Below the pieces are notes generated by a model, which was not told the origin of the DNA, did not search any database, and saw only the letters and a list, made by a program, of their open reading frames with translations. A stretch of DNA of 64,000 bases, from the NCBI RefSeq assembly GCF_002975275.1, contig NZ_PCOQ01000001.1, forward strand, positions 864,092 to 928,091, written 5' to 3'. The DNA is from Achromobacter sp. MYb9. Lineage in GTDB: Bacteria; Pseudomonadota; Gammaproteobacteria; Burkholderiales; Burkholderiaceae_B. Within the stretch, counting starts at the first letter, position 1, and each line of letters opens with the position of its first letter. Positions 32,542-42,564 of this stretch are shown here, piece by piece. Position numbers and translations under genes: made by a program.

Positions 32542-33293
32542 TGTTTTTCCCCTGTTGTCATGGTGTTGGCCGGCGCTGCCGTGGCGGGTTCGGCCTGGTC
32601 CCGCATGTAAATCGTTGAAAAACCCGTCCGTATCACATCGGTGATCTGGTCCAGCCGGCGGCCAATATGCGCGCCCATCAATCCGGGCAAGGCGTCGATG
32701 TCGCGCTGCTCCAGCGCCTGCACAAGACGCAGGTGTTCGCCCTGGGTATGGCTGCGCCGGCCCTGCTGCATGTCGATCCAGCGCACGAAATGGATGCGGG
32801 CGTTGACGCTTTCCAGCGCGCGCACGAACTCTTCGTTGCGCGACAAGCGGGCCAACTGCAGGTGGAAGGCTTCGTCCAGTTCCAGCAGGCGCGTCGCGTC
32901 GCTGTCCTCGGGCACATCGCGGGACCGTTCAACGAATTGGCGCAGACTGGCCAATTCCTCATCGCTGGCACGCTCGCAAGCGGCGCGCACGATGCCCGCT
33001 TCCAGCACGGCGCGGTACTCGTACAGGCTATGGATCTGCTTGGCGTCCAGCAGGCGCGCAATGAAACCCCGGTTGACGGACCGAGTCAAAAAGCCTTCCA
33101 CCATCAACTGGTTAAGCACTTCTCGCAGCGGCGTGCGGCTGACGTTCAGGCGCCGCGCCAACTCGACCTCATTGATGCGTTCGCCCGGTTTGAACTCAAA
33201 GCGCACCGCCATCGCCTTGACCGCGCCGTACAGCTCGGCCTGGCCAGCGGACGTGCGGGCGGCGGGTCGGGTAGCTGAAGAGGTTTGCGTCAT
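32538..33293 (-). CDS. GntR-family regulator (FCD/FadR subfamily)
   Basis: A 251-residue regulator with a winged helix (about 20-85: GERINEVELARRLNVSRTPLREVLNQLMVEGFL) and an all-helical FCD ligand domain (about 95-215: LYEYRAVLEAGIVRAAC, LDEAFHLQLARLSRN, EHLRLVQALEQRD). The His and Asp residues of FCD domains often bind a metal and a carboxylate. It is the first gene of the gntR-bug-TPP operon. A palindrome lies just upstream, so it probably represses its own operon. Confidence 0.9.
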   Translation of the reverse strand: MTQTSSATRPAARTSAGQAELYGAVKAMAVRFEFKPGERINEVELARRLNVSRTPLREVLNQLMVEGFLTRSVNRGFIARLLDAKQIHSLYEYRAVLEAGIVRAACERASDEELASLRQFVERSRDVPEDSDATRLLELDEAFHLQLARLSRNEEFVRALESVNARIHFVRWIDMQQGRRSHTQGEHLRLVQALEQRDIDALPGLMGAHIGRRLDQITDVIRTGFSTIYMRDQAEPATAAPANTMTTGEKQ

Positions 33294-33320
33294 GCCGCGG
33301 AGATTTTTCCAGGGAAGATG

Positions 33321-33347
33321 AAGTGCATACTAAAGTGCATACACTTT
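33321..33347 (-). promoter_or_regulatory. GntR-type operator candidate upstream of gntR
   Basis: AAGTGCATAC occurs twice, 12 bases apart (33321 and 33333). The second copy is part of the exact inverted repeat AAAGTG-CATA-CACTTT (33332-33347). It sits 39 bases upstream of the gntR start, a position that suits autorepression. Confidence 0.5.
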
Positions 33348-33424
33348 GCCAGGCAACTCGGGTTTGCCCGGACGCGCGCAGGCAATCCGCCCGCAATCCC
33401 GGGGCGGAAGATCAGGCAAAGGCA

Positions 33425-33449
33425 AATAAAAACGGGCCCAGCGGGCCCG
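33425..33449 (-). terminator. terminator of the secA-VOC transcript
   Basis: On the minus strand CGGGCCC pairs with GGGCCCG around GCT and is followed by TTTTTATTT. It lies 23 bases after the VOC stop. Confidence 0.8.
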
Positions 33450-33471
33450 GATGAACGCTTGCGGACCGGAA

Positions 33472-34191
33472 TTACAGGCCGGTATCCAGCGTGTAGTGCG
33501 CGCCGTCGCGGTTTTCCAGCGTCAGCGTGGTCAGCGTGGGCGTCGTGGCCGCGGCATCCTGCTGCACCTGGATGCGCAGATTGGCCAGCGGCACGTCCCA
33601 GCCGCCGGTCGCGGCCTCGGCCGCCACGTCGGCCACCAAAGCCAGTCGTTCGGCCACGGCCCGGGCATCCGCCGAACGGGCGCCGATACGCAACAGGCTG
33701 CGCGCGCCATTGGGGTGCGCCATCAAATCGGGCGACCACACGCACTCGGGCGTCAAATGGCGGCAGAAATACATGCGGATGCCGGGCAAGGGCTGCTCGG
33801 CAAAACGCACGGTATGGAAACGGGCCTGCACTTCCTGGCCGTCCAGCATGGCGGGACGCGTCAGTTCCTGCACGGGATTCACGGCAAACCCCGCCGCCTT
33901 CAGCCGTTCATAGGTGGCTTCGGCGTCATAGGTGCGGAACACCAGCGCTTCCAGCCCAAACGGCGAGTCGGCGATTTCCTTGCGGGCCGGCGGCGCCCCC
34001 GGCGGCCAGCCCAGCAGTTCGACATACGTGCCTTCCAGCACGATCAGCCGATTGCACGACCCCAGGTTATGCACCGCCTTGTCGCTCAGGTGAAAGCCCT
34101 GGCGCTCGAAGTGCGGCGCCAGCGCATCCAGCCGGTCGCGCACCATGACGACGGCATGGTCGAATTCGGTACGGCCGACGGAATGCAGCAT
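33472..34191 (-). CDS. VOC/glyoxalase-like domain protein
   Basis: A 239-residue cytoplasmic protein of the vicinal-oxygen-chelate fold, resembling the Glyoxalase-like domain family PF13468. It shows EFDHAVVMVRDRLDALAPHFERQG at the start (ends at residues 9-32), a VHNLGSCNRLIVLEGTYVELLGW block, and the second module with LTPECVWSPDLMAHPNGA. Such proteins are often annotated as putative dioxygenases or isomerases, but the reaction is unknown. It begins 15 bases after the secA stop and is probably co-transcribed with it. Confidence 0.8.
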   Translation of the reverse strand: MLHSVGRTEFDHAVVMVRDRLDALAPHFERQGFHLSDKAVHNLGSCNRLIVLEGTYVELLGWPPGAPPARKEIADSPFGLEALVFRTYDAEATYERLKAAGFAVNPVQELTRPAMLDGQEVQARFHTVRFAEQPLPGIRMYFCRHLTPECVWSPDLMAHPNGARSLLRIGARSADARAVAERLALVADVAAEAATGGWDVPLANLRIQVQQDAAATTPTLTTLTLENRDGAHYTLDTGL

Positions 34192-34206
34192 GGCGTTATC
34201 CCCGTG

Positions 34207-36942
34207 TCAGACGAGCTTGCCGTGGCACTGCTTGTACTTCTTGCCGCTGCCGCACGGGCACGGGTCGTTACGGCCCACCTTCGGCAGCGCGTTGCGCACG
34301 GGCTGCGCGCCGTCGTCCGATTCCGTCTGGGCAAGCGCTTCGTCGTAGTCGGAGTGGTGGTATTGCACGTTTTGCACATGCGATTGCGCCGCTTCCGCTT
34401 CGGCCTGTTCGACCTGCTCGGACGATTGCACGCGCACCGTCATCAACACACGCACGACGTCGTCGCGAATGCGGTCCAACATGCCCGAGAACAGTTCGAA
34501 GGCTTCGCGCTTGTATTCCTGCTTGGGGTTCTTCTGCGCGTAACCGCGCAAATGGATGCCCTGGCGCAGGTAATCCAGCGACGACAGGTGTTCGCGCCAG
34601 TGCGTGTCGATCGATTGCAGCATGATCGAACGCTCGAACTGCGACCACGATTCAACGCCCACCTGGTCAACCTTGGCCTGGTACGCATCGCGCGCCGCGG
34701 CCACCACGCGTTCGCGCAGGTCTTCGTCGGTCAGGTTGGATTCTTTCTCCAGCATCTCGGTCAGCGGCAAGTGCAGGTGCCAATCGGCTTCCAGCGCTTT
34801 TTGCAGACCCGGCACGTCCCATTGCTCTTCGACCGATTCCGGCGGCACGTACGTGTTGAACATTTCGACCACGGCCGCGTCGCGCAGGTTGTTCACCGTG
34901 GCGCTGACGCTTGCGGCTTCCAGCACGTCGTTACGCTGCGAATACAGCACCTTGCGCTGGTCGTTGGCGACGTCGTCGTATTCCAGCAATTGCTTGCGGA
35001 TGTCGAAGTTGCGGCCTTCCACCTTGCGCTGCGCGGTCTCGATCGAACGCGTCACCATGCCCGCCTCGATGGGCTCGCCCTCGGGCAACTTCAGGCGCTC
35101 CATGATGGCGCGCACGCGGTCGCCCGCGAAGATGCGCATCAGCGAGTCTTCCAGCGACAGGTAGAAACGGGACGAGCCCGGGTCACCCTGGCGGCCGGCG
35201 CGGCCACGCAGCTGGTTGTCGATACGGCGCGATTCGTGGCGCTCGGTGCCAATGATGCGCAGGCCGCCGGCGGCCTTCACCTGCTCGTTCAGCGGCTTCC
35301 ATTCGGCGCGGATCTTTTCGATGCGCGCGGTCTTTTCGGCTTCCGACAGCGATTCGTCGGCACGGATCAGGTCCACCTGCTTGTCCACACTGCCGCCCAG
35401 CACGATGTCGGTACCCCGACCGGCCATGTTGGTGGCGATGGTGATGTGGCCCGGCTTGCCGGCTTCGGCAACGATCTCGGCTTCGCGGGCGTGCTGCTTG
35501 GCGTTCAGCACTTCGTGCGGCAGCTTGGCCTTTTTCAGCAGGCCCGACAGCAGCTCGGAATTTTCGATGCTGGTGGTGCCTACCAGCACGGGCTGGCCGC
35601 GCTCGTGGCAATCACGGATGTCTTCAAGGATCGCGTTGTACTTTTCCGGATCGGTCTTGAAGACCTGATCGTTCTGGTCCTTGCGGATCATGGGCTTGTT
35701 GGTCGGGATGATGACCGTTTCAAGCCCGTAGATTTCCTGGAATTCGTACGCTTCCGTATCGGCCGTACCGGTCATGCCGGACAGCTTTTCGTACATGCGG
35801 AAGTAGTTCTGGAACGTGATGGATGCCAGCGTCTGGTTTTCGTGCTGGATCTTCACGCCTTCCTTGGCTTCGACGGCCTGGTGCAGGCCGTCGGACCAAC
35901 GGCGGCCCACCATCAGGCGGCCGGTGAATTCGTCGACGATCACCACTTCGCCGTCCTGCACGACGTACTGCTGGTCGCGGAAGAACAGGTTGTTGGCGCG
36001 CAGGGCCACCATCAGGTGGTGCATCAGCGCGATATGGCGGGGGTCGTACAGCGACTCGCCCTCCGGCAGGATGCCCAGGCGGGCCAGGATGGCTTCGGCG
36101 TTCTCGTGCCCGGCTTCGGACAGGTAAACCTGCTGGCTCTTTTCGTCGACCCAGTAGTCGCCTTCGGGTTCCGGCTCCTGCGGCTTGGGCTCGCTGGCCA
36201 TGCGCGTCAGCAGCGGCGGCACCGCGTTCATGCGGATGTAGAGCTCGGTGTGGTCTTCGGCCTGGCCCGAGATAATCAGCGGCGTGCGGGCTTCATCGAT
36301 CAGGATCGAGTCCACTTCGTCGACGATGGCGTAGAACAGCACGCGTTGGCGGCGGTCCTCAACACGGTATTCCATGTTGTCGCGCAGGTAGTCGAAGCCG
36401 AATTCGTTATTGGTGCCGTACGTGATGTCGGCAGCATAAGCGGCCTTCTTTTCATCGTTGGGCTGCTGGGGCACCACCACGCCGGTGGTCATGCCCAGGA
36501 AGTGATACAGGCGCCCCATCCATTCGGCGTCGCGGCGGGCCAGGTAGTCGTTCACCGTCACGACGTGCACGCCCTTGCCAGCAATCGCGTTCAGGTAGAC
36601 GGGCAACGTCGCCATCAACGTCTTGCCTTCCCCCGTGCGCATTTCGGCGATCTTGCCGCTGTGCAGCGCGATGCCGCCCAACAACTGCGAGTCGAAGTGG
36701 CGCATGCCGAACACCCGCTTGCCGGCTTCGCGCACAACCGCGAACGCTTCGGGCAGCAGGTCGTCCAGCGTAGTGCCCTGGGCGTATCGGGATCGGAATT
36801 CGTCAGTCTTGGCCGCCAGCTCCGCATCGGAAAGCGCGGAAATCTTGGGCTCCTGCCCATTGATCTGGGTTACCAGCTTGCGATACTGCTTAAGCAGCCG
36901 GTCGTTGCGGCTACCTATGAGTTTTTTGAGCAGAGAAACCAT
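34207..36942 (-). CDS. secA: preprotein translocase ATPase SecA
   Basis: The motor of Sec protein export, at the inner membrane with SecYEG. The 911-residue product has NBD1 Walker A ([19 protein letters not shown]), DEAD motif [23 protein letters not shown]2 ([27 protein letters not shown]) and the C-terminal SecB/zinc tail [21 protein letters not shown] 36942 ([11 protein letters not shown]) is the conserved start; eight more in-frame codons lie upstream. Gene order dcw-lpxC-(M23)-secA is usual in betaproteobacteria. Confidence 0.98.
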   Translation of the reverse strand: MVSLLKKLIGSRNDRLLKQYRKLVTQINGQEPKISALSDAELAAKTDEFRSRYAQGTTLDDLLPEAFAVVREAGKRVFGMRHFDSQLLGGIALHSGKIAEMRTGEGKTLMATLPVYLNAIAGKGVHVVTVNDYLARRDAEWMGRLYHFLGMTTGVVVPQQPNDEKKAAYAADITYGTNNEFGFDYLRDNMEYRVEDRRQRVLFYAIVDEVDSILIDEARTPLIISGQAEDHTELYIRMNAVPPLLTRMASEPKPQEPEPEGDYWVDEKSQQVYLSEAGHENAEAILARLGILPEGESLYDPRHIALMHHLMVALRANNLFFRDQQYVVQDGEVVIVDEFTGRLMVGRRWSDGLHQAVEAKEGVKIQHENQTLASITFQNYFRMYEKLSGMTGTADTEAYEFQEIYGLETVIIPTNKPMIRKDQNDQVFKTDPEKYNAILEDIRDCHERGQPVLVGTTSIENSELLSGLLKKAKLPHEVLNAKQHAREAEIVAEAGKPGHITIATNMAGRGTDIVLGGSVDKQVDLIRADESLSEAEKTARIEKIRAEWKPLNEQVKAAGGLRIIGTERHESRRIDNQLRGRAGRQGDPGSSRFYLSLEDSLMRIFAGDRVRAIMERLKLPEGEPIEAGMVTRSIETAQRKVEGRNFDIRKQLLEYDDVANDQRKVLYSQRNDVLEAASVSATVNNLRDAAVVEMFNTYVPPESVEEQWDVPGLQKALEADWHLHLPLTEMLEKESNLTDEDLRERVVAAARDAYQAKVDQVGVESWSQFERSIMLQSIDTHWREHLSSLDYLRQGIHLRGYAQKNPKQEYKREAFELFSGMLDRIRDDVVRVLMTVRVQSSEQVEQAEAEAAQSHVQNVQYHHSDYDEALAQTESDDGAQPVRNALPKVGRNDPCPCGSGKKYKQCHGKLV

Positions 36943-37118
36943 GCGTATGTCGGCCGCACGTGCCACGCCGCGCCTGCAAAGGGCCAGGGCAGCGTCACCC
37001 GTGACTTTGATGTTATTGGTTGAGCGGGGGTCCGCTGGGAAACGAACCAGTTTAACGCACCTGGAGCGTAATAGCCTGGATCTATGGCCAGGGTGCTGTT
37101 GTTGTCCTGTTGGACCGG

Positions 37119-38120
37119 TCAGCGCGCCGCAGGTTCAGTGGCGGCGGCCTGGGCCACCGCAGGCGGCGCATGCTGCTGCGACCCCAGGAACAAGCGCGGG
37201 TCCAGCGGCTGGCCGGCAAGACGGACTTCAAAGTGCAGGTGCGGGCCGGTGGAGCGGCCCGAACTGCCCACGCGCGCCACTTGCTGGCCGCGGTCAACCA
37301 ATTGCCCCTGCTTGACCATCAGCGACGAGGCATGCGCATAACGCGTGATCAGGCCGTCGCCATGGTCGATCTCGACCATGTTGCCGAAACCCGGTTGGAA
37401 CTTGGCTTCCAGCACGACACCGCCCGAGGCGGCCAGGATCGGCGTGCCCGAGGGGGCCGCGAAATCCAGCCCTTCGTGCATGGCCGTGCGCCCCGTCACC
37501 GGGTTGCGGCGCCAGCCATAAGACGAAGTCAGATAGGGGTAATCGGTGATCGGCATGGCCGTGGGCATGCGCGCCTGGTCCGCCGATCGCTTGGTCAGCG
37601 CCGCATCCAGCAGTTTCAGGTTGTCGGACTGCTGCGCCAGCCGTGCCTGGATTTCGTCCAGTTGGCGACCCAGGGCTTCGGCCGAGGCGGCGCTAGGCGG
37701 CGGATGATCGGTGAACAGATCGTCCATGACCTGGGTGGCTTCGGGCTGGGTCAGCGCTTCGGGCTGCGCCAGGGCCAGTTGCTTGGCCAGTTCCGGATCG
37801 GTATAGGCCACGCCGGCGACCTTGGCCACGCGTTGCCCCAACCCGTCGATGCTGACCAACTTGGCCTGCAAGGCGCCCACCTTGGCAGCCAGCAGGTTCA
37901 TGTTTCCACGCAGGAAGTCGGTGTCCCGGCCCGGCTGCCCCGCCAAGGGCCAACCTACCGTCTGTACGGTGGGCAGTATCGGAGTAAGGTATCGTTGTAG
38001 CGCGGCGCCAAAGATGGCTGCCGTCACGAGCACGGCCCCCAGAAACAACGCCAGTCGCGCGCCTCCCAGGGTGAAATGCCCGTCCCGCCCGTCGCGGGCG
38101 TGCATAATCACGATTTTCAA
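37119..38120 (-). CDS. M23-family metallopeptidase (envelope, LytM-type)
   Basis: A 333-residue cell-wall protein with one N-terminal membrane anchor (about 20-45) and a periplasmic coiled-coil region. The C-terminal LytM/peptidase M23 domain (about 195-310) has complete zinc ligands: HEGLDFAAP (H and D) and [10 protein letters not shown] (HxH). It may cleave peptidoglycan cross-links or regulate amidases during division, in keeping with its place by the dcw cluster. The start codon is TTG 38120 with AGGAAG upstream; ATG 38105 is a weaker alternative. Divergent from the DUF721 gene (28 bases apart). Confidence 0.9.
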   Translation of the reverse strand: MKIVIMHARDGRDGHFTLGGARLALFLGAVLVTAAIFGAALQRYLTPILPTVQTVGWPLAGQPGRDTDFLRGNMNLLAAKVGALQAKLVSIDGLGQRVAKVAGVAYTDPELAKQLALAQPEALTQPEATQVMDDLFTDHPPPSAASAEALGRQLDEIQARLAQQSDNLKLLDAALTKRSADQARMPTAMPITDYPYLTSSYGWRRNPVTGRTAMHEGLDFAAPSGTPILAASGGVVLEAKFQPGFGNMVEIDHGDGLITRYAHASSLMVKQGQLVDRGQQVARVGSSGRSTGPHLHFEVRLAGQPLDPRLFLGSQQHAPPAVAQAAATEPAAR

Positions 38121-38148
38121 GGTTGCTTCCTAATTCTATAGAGCCGGG

Positions 38149-38640
38149 ATGAATAGACCTGCTTCAACCCGTCAACGTTCCGGTTCCAGCCGGCGGAAAC
38201 AAAATACCGCACTCGGATGGCTGGGTCATGACATGCGGGGCGCCGGGGTACTGGCGACTGCCCGCAAGCACTTGCAAATTCAGTATGCGGTGGCGGCGGT
38301 TCTGCCCGCCCCGCTGGGTGCTGTCTGCCAAGTGGGCAAACTGGAAAACCAGTGCCTGCATCTGGTGGTGCCCAGTGCCGCCCATGCCGCCAAGATGCGT
38401 CAATTGGCGCCGCGCATCGCGCGTACCCTGGCAGACCAAGGCTGGAACCTTAACGAAATTGCCGTCAAGGTACAAGCGGGGTTACCGAAGCCCGGCGCTC
38501 GCCAGCCGCGCCCTCCCAAAGAGGCACAACCCTTGGGGGACAAAGCCCTGGGGGCCTTCGAGACGCTGCGCGACAACCTTCGCCCCGGCCCGTTGGCCGA
38601 CGCGGTCGCCAAGCTCTTGAGACATCACAAGAGTAGCTGA
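38149..38640 (+). CDS. DUF721/DciA-like protein
   Basis: A 163-residue protein with a basic N-terminal tail and a central domain (about 45-110) typical of DUF721: LPAPLGAVCQVGKLENQCLHLVV and MRQLAPRIARTLAD. DciA proteins of this family act in loading the DnaB helicase in many bacteria lacking DnaC. Position between lpxC and secA is conserved in betaproteobacteria. The C-terminal ~50 residues are basic and Pro-rich. It is the only plus-strand gene between 33 and 57 kb. Confidence 0.82.
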   Translation: MNRPASTRQRSGSSRRKQNTALGWLGHDMRGAGVLATARKHLQIQYAVAAVLPAPLGAVCQVGKLENQCLHLVVPSAAHAAKMRQLAPRIARTLADQGWNLNEIAVKVQAGLPKPGARQPRPPKEAQPLGDKALGAFETLRDNLRPGPLADAVAKLLRHHKSS

Positions 38641-38798
38641 AGGCGCCAGGGTTGTGCGGAGGCTAACCCGCCCGGAAACGAAGCGAAACCAAGTTCTCGG
38701 ACGGAGTCATGCTATGGCTTGCCGCCGGTTTGCGCCTTAAGCGCTAGAGGATGGCAACCGCCATCGTCCTCCAGGTGCAAGCAGGCAGGGGTGGACCG

Positions 38799-39722
38799 CT
38801 ACGCCAGCTTCCACTCGTGGCGAAACGCCTGGGGCGCTTCTGCCTGCGATTCATAGGTGACCATTTCCCACGCGTCTTGCTGAGCAAGCAGCGCGCGGGC
38901 CAACTGGTTGTTCAGGCCGTGGCCCGACTTGCACGCCACATAGCGCGCCACCAAGGGTTTACCCAACAGATACAGGTCGCCGATGGCGTCCAGGATCTTG
39001 TGCTTCACGAATTCGTCGTCGTAACGCAGCCCGTCGCTGTTCAGCACGCGGTACTCGTCCATGACGATGGCGTTGTCCAGACTGCCGCCGCGGGCCAGGC
39101 CCATCGAACGCAAGGCTTCCACTTCGTTCACGAACCCGAAGGTACGTGCCCGGGCGATCTCGCGCACATACGAGTGCGTCGCGAAATCGATCTCGGCGAA
39201 ATTGGCGGTGGAGTCGATGGCCGGGTGGCGGAAATCGATCGAGAACGCCAGCGCATAGCCCTCGTGCGGTTCCAGGCGGGCCCACTTTTCGTTGCGGCCT
39301 TCGCCTTCGCGCACTTCCACCGTCTTTTTGACGCGGATGAATTGCTTGGGCGCGTTCTGTTCGACGATACCGGCCGAGCGCAGCAGATAAACGAACGTTG
39401 CCGCACTGCCGTCCATGATGGGAACTTCTTCGGCAGTGAGGTCGATATGCAGATTGTCGATACCCAGGCCGGCAAGCGCCGACATGAGGTGTTCCACCGT
39501 GGAGACGCGGACATTGCCCTGTTGCAGGACGGACGCCATGCGCGTATCGCCCACGCCAGTGGCTTGCGCGGGCAGGTCAACGACCTGCGGCAGGTCCACG
39601 CGGTGGAAAACGATGCCAGTATTGGGTTGTGCCGGACGCAGGGTGAGTTCTACCCGCCGTCCCGAGTGGACGCCGACGCCTGTCGTGCGGACTAGATTCT
39701 GAATGCTGCGCTGTCGGAACAT
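38799..39722 (-). CDS. lpxC: UDP-3-O-acyl-N-acetylglucosamine deacetylase
   Basis: LpxC performs the committed step of lipid A synthesis. At 307 residues it is of normal length. Zinc ligands are visible: His in [12 protein letters not shown], and His and Asp in [15 protein letters not shown]. The catalytic segments [10 protein letters not shown] and GHGLNN are intact. It lies 239 bases after ftsZ at the end of the dcw cluster, as in E. coli, and meets the DUF721 gene convergently. Its amount is usually set by proteolysis, not visible here. Confidence 0.97.
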   Translation of the reverse strand: MFRQRSIQNLVRTTGVGVHSGRRVELTLRPAQPNTGIVFHRVDLPQVVDLPAQATGVGDTRMASVLQQGNVRVSTVEHLMSALAGLGIDNLHIDLTAEEVPIMDGSAATFVYLLRSAGIVEQNAPKQFIRVKKTVEVREGEGRNEKWARLEPHEGYALAFSIDFRHPAIDSTANFAEIDFATHSYVREIARARTFGFVNEVEALRSMGLARGGSLDNAIVMDEYRVLNSDGLRYDDEFVKHKILDAIGDLYLLGKPLVARYVACKSGHGLNNQLARALLAQQDAWEMVTYESQAEAPQAFRHEWKLA

Positions 39723-39887
39723 GAGACTTGGGTGTTAGAGCCAGGAAGCCGGCACGAAGAGAACAGATTGCCGGCGTAACTGACGTATTGTAACGCTGTC
39801 CGACCCGTGACGCCATCAGGCGCGCGAGATCGACCGATACCTCCGTCCCTTATTAGAACCGTGCAAGGGAAACACGGACCGCTCCGC

Positions 39888-39921
39888 CTCCGGCTTGCCC
39901 GCGGGGACAGGCAAGCCGGAG
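39888..39921 (-). terminator. hairpin between ftsZ and lpxC
   Basis: A perfect 12-bp stem (CTCCGGCTTGCC) with a ten-base loop starts 41 bases after the ftsZ stop. No T run follows, so it may be a transcript stabiliser or partial terminator and need not separate lpxC fully from the cluster. Confidence 0.5.
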
Positions 39922-39961
39922 ATGAGGGAGTGCGTTTAGAGCCTGTAGTCGGCTCTTTGCT

Positions 39962-41146
39962 TCAATCCGCCTGCTTGCGCAGGAATGCCGGGATGTCGAA
40001 ATGATCCATGCCCGAGCTTTCCAACGCACGCACCTGGGCGGACGCCTGGCTGCGCGGATTGCGCATGACCGACGGCATGTCCAGGTTGCGGTAATCGCCA
40101 CCTTGGCCGGCCGGCATCGTGCCCATGGGCATGTTGTCGGTACCGGTGCGGAGCACTTCAGCGGTGTTTTGAACCAGTTGCGGACGCGCTTGCGCACGGC
40201 CCAGGCCCGTTGCCACCACGGTCACGCGCAGGTTTTCACCCATCGTCTCGTCGTAGGCCGTGCCGAAGATCACGGTCGCGTCGTCCGAAGCGTAGCTGCG
40301 GATCGTTTCCATGATTTCGCGCGTTTCGCGCATCTTCAGCGAGCGGCTGGCAGTGATGTTGACCAGCACGCCGCGAGCGCCGTTCAGGTCCACGCCTTCC
40401 AGCAGCGGGCAAGCAATGGCGTGCTCGGCGGCGACGCGTGCGCGGTCAGCGCCCGAAGCCGATGCCGTGCCCATCATGGCCTGGCCTTGTTCGCCCATGA
40501 TCGTCTTGACGTCTTCGAAGTCGACGTTGACGTTACCTTCGACGTTGATGATTTCGGCGATGCCCGCGCACGCGTTGTGCAGGATATCGTCGGCCGAACG
40601 GAAGCAGTCTTCCTGCGTCGCGTCCTCGTCCATCAGTTCATAGAGGTTCTCGTTGAGCACCACGATGAGCGAATGCACGTGCTTGGCCAGTTCGGAAATG
40701 CCGTCCTCGGCCATCTTCAGGCGCTTGTTGCCTTCAAACGTGAAAGGCTTGGTGACCACGCCCACGGTCAGAATGCCCAGTTCCTTCGCCACTTCGGCCA
40801 CGACCGGACCTGCGCCGGTGCCGGTGCCACCGCCCATGCCGGCGGTGATGAAGACCATGTGCGCGCCGTTCAGCGCGGCACGGATCTCCTCGCGCGCGGT
40901 TTCAGCCGACGCACGTCCCTGCTCGGGCTTGGCGCCCGCGCCCAGGCCGGTACGGCCCAGACGAATCTGCACCGGGGCATTGGTTGCCGCCAGCGCTTGC
41001 GCATCGGTGTTGGCGCAGATGAAATCCACGCCGTGCACGCCGTTGCGAATCATGTGCGCGACGGCATTGCCGCCCGCACCGCCCACACCAACGACCTTGA
41101 TTACGGTCCCTTTGGTGTTGTTCTCAAGCATCTCAAAGTTCATCAT
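39962..41146 (-). CDS. ftsZ: cell division GTPase FtsZ
   Basis: The tubulin-like protein that forms the Z ring. The 394-residue product has GVGGAGGNAVAHM, the GTP signature GMGGGTGTGAGP, the synergy (T7) loop in NVNVDFEDVKTIM and the conserved C-terminal tail DIPAFLRKQ, which binds FtsA and ZipA. Two adjacent ATG codons (41146 and 41143) follow a GGGAG site; the second has the better spacing. It is 187 bases after ftsA, a larger gap than elsewhere in the cluster, and may have its own promoter there. Confidence 0.98.
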   Translation of the reverse strand: MMNFEMLENNTKGTVIKVVGVGGAGGNAVAHMIRNGVHGVDFICANTDAQALAATNAPVQIRLGRTGLGAGAKPEQGRASAETAREEIRAALNGAHMVFITAGMGGGTGTGAGPVVAEVAKELGILTVGVVTKPFTFEGNKRLKMAEDGISELAKHVHSLIVVLNENLYELMDEDATQEDCFRSADDILHNACAGIAEIINVEGNVNVDFEDVKTIMGEQGQAMMGTASASGADRARVAAEHAIACPLLEGVDLNGARGVLVNITASRSLKMRETREIMETIRSYASDDATVIFGTAYDETMGENLRVTVVATGLGRAQARPQLVQNTAEVLRTGTDNMPMGTMPAGQGGDYRNLDMPSVMRNPRSQASAQVRALESSGMDHFDIPAFLRKQAD

Positions 41147-41333
41147 GATGACTCCCTCACAAGTCCGATTTTGCAAATCACAAAAATTCCCCAACAGCCT
41201 ATCTTTTGTGAATCGCCTCAAAGCCGATGCCGACTACATAGGTCCGCCACGGGTTTGAGACGCCTCCTCTTTCTGGTGTTCCCCGCAATACCGCCGCGGA
41301 TCGCACCAAGGAGCAGGCCCCAACCTGCACCCT

Positions 41334-42560
41334 TTAATTCATAAACCATTCCTTCATGCGCGCCAGCAGGCTCTTGAAATTGCCCGTTTGCGCCGCGACC
41401 TTGCGGCCTCGCACGCGCTGCATGCGCGCTTCCTGCAGCAGACCCATCACCGTCGAGAAGCGCGGATTGCGCATCACATCGGCCAGGCTGCCTTCGTACT
41501 CGGGAACCGCCACGCGCACCGGCTTCAGGAACACGTCCTCGGCCAGTTCGATCATGCCGGGCAACTGCGCCGACCCGCCGGTCAGGACCACGCCCGACGC
41601 CAGCAGATCTTCGTAGCCGGAATCGCGCACGACCTGTTGCACCAGCGTGAACAGTTCTTCCACGCGCGGCTCGATCACGGCGCCCAGCGCCTGGCGCTTG
41701 ACCTGACGCGGGCCGCGGTCGCCCAGGCCCGGCACTTCCACGGACTCGTCCGGGCTGGCCAGCACCTGCTTGGCCACGCCGTAGCGCAGCTTGATTTCTT
41801 CGGCATCCGGCGTCGGCGTGCGCAACATGGCCGCGATGTCGTTGGTGATCTGGTCGCCAGCGATCGGCAGCACGGCAGTGTGGCGGATCGCGCCGCCGGT
41901 GAAGATGGCGACGTCGGTGGTGCCGCCGCCGATGTCCACCAGCACGACGCCCAGTTCTTTTTCGTCGGCGGTCAGCACGGCCAGGCTGGAGGCCAGCGGT
42001 TGCAGGATCAGATCCTGCACTTCCAGGCCGCAGCGGCGCACGCACTTGACGATGTTCTGCGCGGCGCTGACCGCGCCCGTCACGATGTGCACGCGCACTT
42101 CCAGGCGCAGGCCGCTCATGCCGATGGGCTCGCGAATGTCTTCCTGGCCGTCGACGATGAACTCCTGGGTCAGCACATGCAGCACTTGCTGGTCGGTCGG
42201 GATGTTCACCGCCTTGGCGGTCTCGATGACGCGGGCAACGTCGGTGGCGGTGACTTCTTTGTCCTTCACAGCGACCATGCCGCTGGAGTTGAAGCTGCGG
42301 ATATGGCTGCCGGCAATGCCGGTGTAGACGTCGCGAATCTTGCAATCTGCCATCAGCTCGGCTTCTTCAAGCGCGCGCTGAATGGAATTCACAGTGGTCT
42401 CGATGTTGACGACCACGCCCTTGCGCATGCCGCGCGATTCGTGCTGGCCAAGGCCAAGCACTTCGAATCGCCCTTCGGGCAAAATTTCAGCCACCACAGC
42501 CACCACCTTGCTGGTGCCGATATCGAGGGCGACGATAAGGTCCTTGATGTCACGGGTCAT
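41334..42560 (-). CDS. ftsA: cell division protein FtsA
   Basis: An actin-like ATPase that tethers FtsZ to the membrane. The 408-residue product has the phosphate-1 motif IVALDIGTSKVVAVVAE, the phosphate-2 motif VVLVDIGGGTTDVAIF, the adenosine motif SGVVLTGGSAQLPG and the C-terminal amphipathic membrane-targeting helix KSLLARMKEWFM. I chose ATG 42560 (MTRDIKDLIV); the frame stays open upstream through ftsQ but without homology. Four bases separate it from ftsQ. Confidence 0.97.
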   Translation of the reverse strand: MTRDIKDLIVALDIGTSKVVAVVAEILPEGRFEVLGLGQHESRGMRKGVVVNIETTVNSIQRALEEAELMADCKIRDVYTGIAGSHIRSFNSSGMVAVKDKEVTATDVARVIETAKAVNIPTDQQVLHVLTQEFIVDGQEDIREPIGMSGLRLEVRVHIVTGAVSAAQNIVKCVRRCGLEVQDLILQPLASSLAVLTADEKELGVVLVDIGGGTTDVAIFTGGAIRHTAVLPIAGDQITNDIAAMLRTPTPDAEEIKLRYGVAKQVLASPDESVEVPGLGDRGPRQVKRQALGAVIEPRVEELFTLVQQVVRDSGYEDLLASGVVLTGGSAQLPGMIELAEDVFLKPVRVAVPEYEGSLADVMRNPRFSTVMGLLQEARMQRVRGRKVAAQTGNFKSLLARMKEWFMN

Positions 42561-42564
42561 GGCG

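Noticed and set aside
33451..37023. Plus-strand frame of 1190 codons antisense to secA
   Set aside because: Low-complexity translation opposite a certain gene; a GC-bias shadow.
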